Source: Poseidonibacter ostreae
Lineage (GTDB): Bacteria > Campylobacterota > Campylobacteria > Campylobacterales > Arcobacteraceae
Reading direction: 5' to 3'
Length of the DNA: 36,245 nt
Assembly (NCBI RefSeq): GCF_009208075.1
Contig: NZ_WFKJ01000032.1
Coordinates: forward strand, 1-36,245
Shown: piece after piece, positions 35,616 to 36,245 of the stretch
Layout of the letters: the number at the start of each line of letters is the position of its first letter
Position numbering within the stretch: the stretch's first letter is position 1
Position numbers and translations under genes: made by a program
The notes under the pieces: model-generated
Seen by the model: only the letters and a program-made list of their open reading frames with translations
Database searches by the model: none
What the model was told of the DNA's origin: nothing

Positions 35616-36012
35616 TTTAAAAATTGGAAGTGAAGATAATGGTTATGCAATTCTTGATGAGTTTTTTAAGTCATTAATGTTCCAACAAGTAATGGATTCA
35701 GATTTAAGTAGAAATGAAAGAGATGTATTACTCGTCATCTTTAGAAAAACAATTCACTATGAAAAATGGAACGACAGAATCAGTATGTATTGGTTATCGA
35801 AAACTGTTGGAATAAGCCCTACTACTTTAAGAGTTACTCTTAAAAGGCTTGAGAATAAAAGCTTCATTGATGTAACAAGATCAACTGGTGGGAAAACAGT
35901 AAGTAGTAAGAAATACAATGAGTTTAGTATCCATACTTATCTTGTAAATATGGTTTTTAAAAAATGGGAAGAAATAAAGCTATATAATGGATTTGATATT
36001 CAATATGACTAG
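35605..36012 (+). CDS. Phage replication protein O-like N-terminal domain protein
   Basis: This 135-residue protein resembles the N-terminal DNA-binding domain of lambda O-type initiators. DNGYAILDEFFKSLMFQQVM, then DLSRNERDVLLVIFRKTIHY, DRISMYWLSKTVGISPTTLR and LKRLENKSFI follow the family order, with a winged helix at about 35-95. Lambda O binds the origin and recruits helicase to it. This protein ends soon after the domain, so a helicase-loading part is missing or encoded by a separate gene to the right. It marks the integrated element as phage or phage-like. Confidence 0.65.
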   Translation: MASNLKIGSEDNGYAILDEFFKSLMFQQVMDSDLSRNERDVLLVIFRKTIHYEKWNDRISMYWLSKTVGISPTTLRVTLKRLENKSFIDVTRSTGGKTVSSKKYNEFSIHTYLVNMVFKKWEEIKLYNGFDIQYD

Positions 36013-36245
36013 CTTATAAACTAATCATTGTATCAATGGATGATATTTAAGCTTCAAAGACTAGTAAATAAAGGGGTCTTTAATTAGTACCCTTTTGTTT
36101 TAAGACCCTTTGGATTGGTAGGCAACAAAGAATAAACTTCTACATAGTAATAATTCTTTTAAAAAGAAGAAACACACATAGGTGCTAAATTCCAAAAAGA
36201 GAATTTACACGATGTCTTTTAATCTTGTAGAAAACTAATATAAGA
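36013..36245 (+). promoter_or_regulatory. Gene-free right edge with two competing hairpins
   Basis: AAAGGGGT (36070-36077) can pair with ACCCTTTT (36089-36096), followed by TGTTTT, like a terminator. The same left arm can instead pair with AAGACCCTTT (36102-36111) as AAAGGGGTCTT with one bulged base. The two structures exclude one another. No coding frame is seen in this 233 bp, but the window ends here. Confidence 0.4.

Overview
The window is AT-rich chromosomal DNA from a member of the Campylobacterota, most likely Arcobacter in the broad sense. This rests on gene neighbourhoods and protein style, not on a database search. Fused ispDF is followed by an atypical HP1021-type response regulator and pgpA. 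carA, a DUF507 gene, purA and a HisZ-like gene form one cluster. katA is followed by a small ankyrin gene. All of these arrangements are known from Campylobacter or Helicobacter. Layout, left: 1-4978 (+) carries the end of tenA with a ThiY-like binding protein (thiamine pyrimidine salvage), an HDOD signalling protein, then ispDF, the atypical regulator and pgpA. A strong convergent terminator follows. 5123-10017 (-) is a packed block of carA, DUF507, purA, hisZ-like and a PLP aminotransferase. 10134-14071 (+) holds a LysE exporter and then a MarR-controlled set (marR, yceI, FMN reductase, extradiol dioxygenase, pirin). Three near-identical operator palindromes suggest that this set is an electrophile or quinone response. 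14068-16343 (-) holds an ankyrin gene, katA and a Rof-like gene. 16436-22470 holds a divergent GAPDH/E4PDH-like gene (+), purM (-), and a + strand run of a degenerate spermidine-synthase-like gene, coaE, dapF, a Bax/FlgJ-like glucosaminidase and purT. Middle: 22491-29587 (-) is unusual. A tightly coupled operon encodes a PilN-like membrane fragment, a PilO-like coiled-coil membrane protein, a large secreted RCC1-repeat protein, a secreted GspC/PilP-like plus SH3 protein, and a cytoplasmic protein with a possible ATPase-like C-terminus. Its first gene has been joined in frame to the ruins of a PLD/superfamily 2 helicase gene. That ruin carries two nonsense codons, two frameshifts, an internal deletion that removed the ATPase motifs, and a lost C-terminus. 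Right: 29633-31337 (+) is a three-gene hipB-hipS-hipT toxin-antitoxin module preceded by three evenly spaced operator-like palindromes. At 31451-31545 (-) lie the 3' end of a tRNA and its terminator, without the tRNA 5' half. This is the expected scar at one end of an element integrated in a tRNA gene. A tyrosine integrase starts about 170 bp further right, followed by small unknown genes, an AlpA/Xis-like HTH gene and a lambda-O-like replication initiator domain protein. An integrated phage or phage-like element therefore begins at about 31545 and runs off the right edge. The intact tRNA is predicted at its far end, outside the window.
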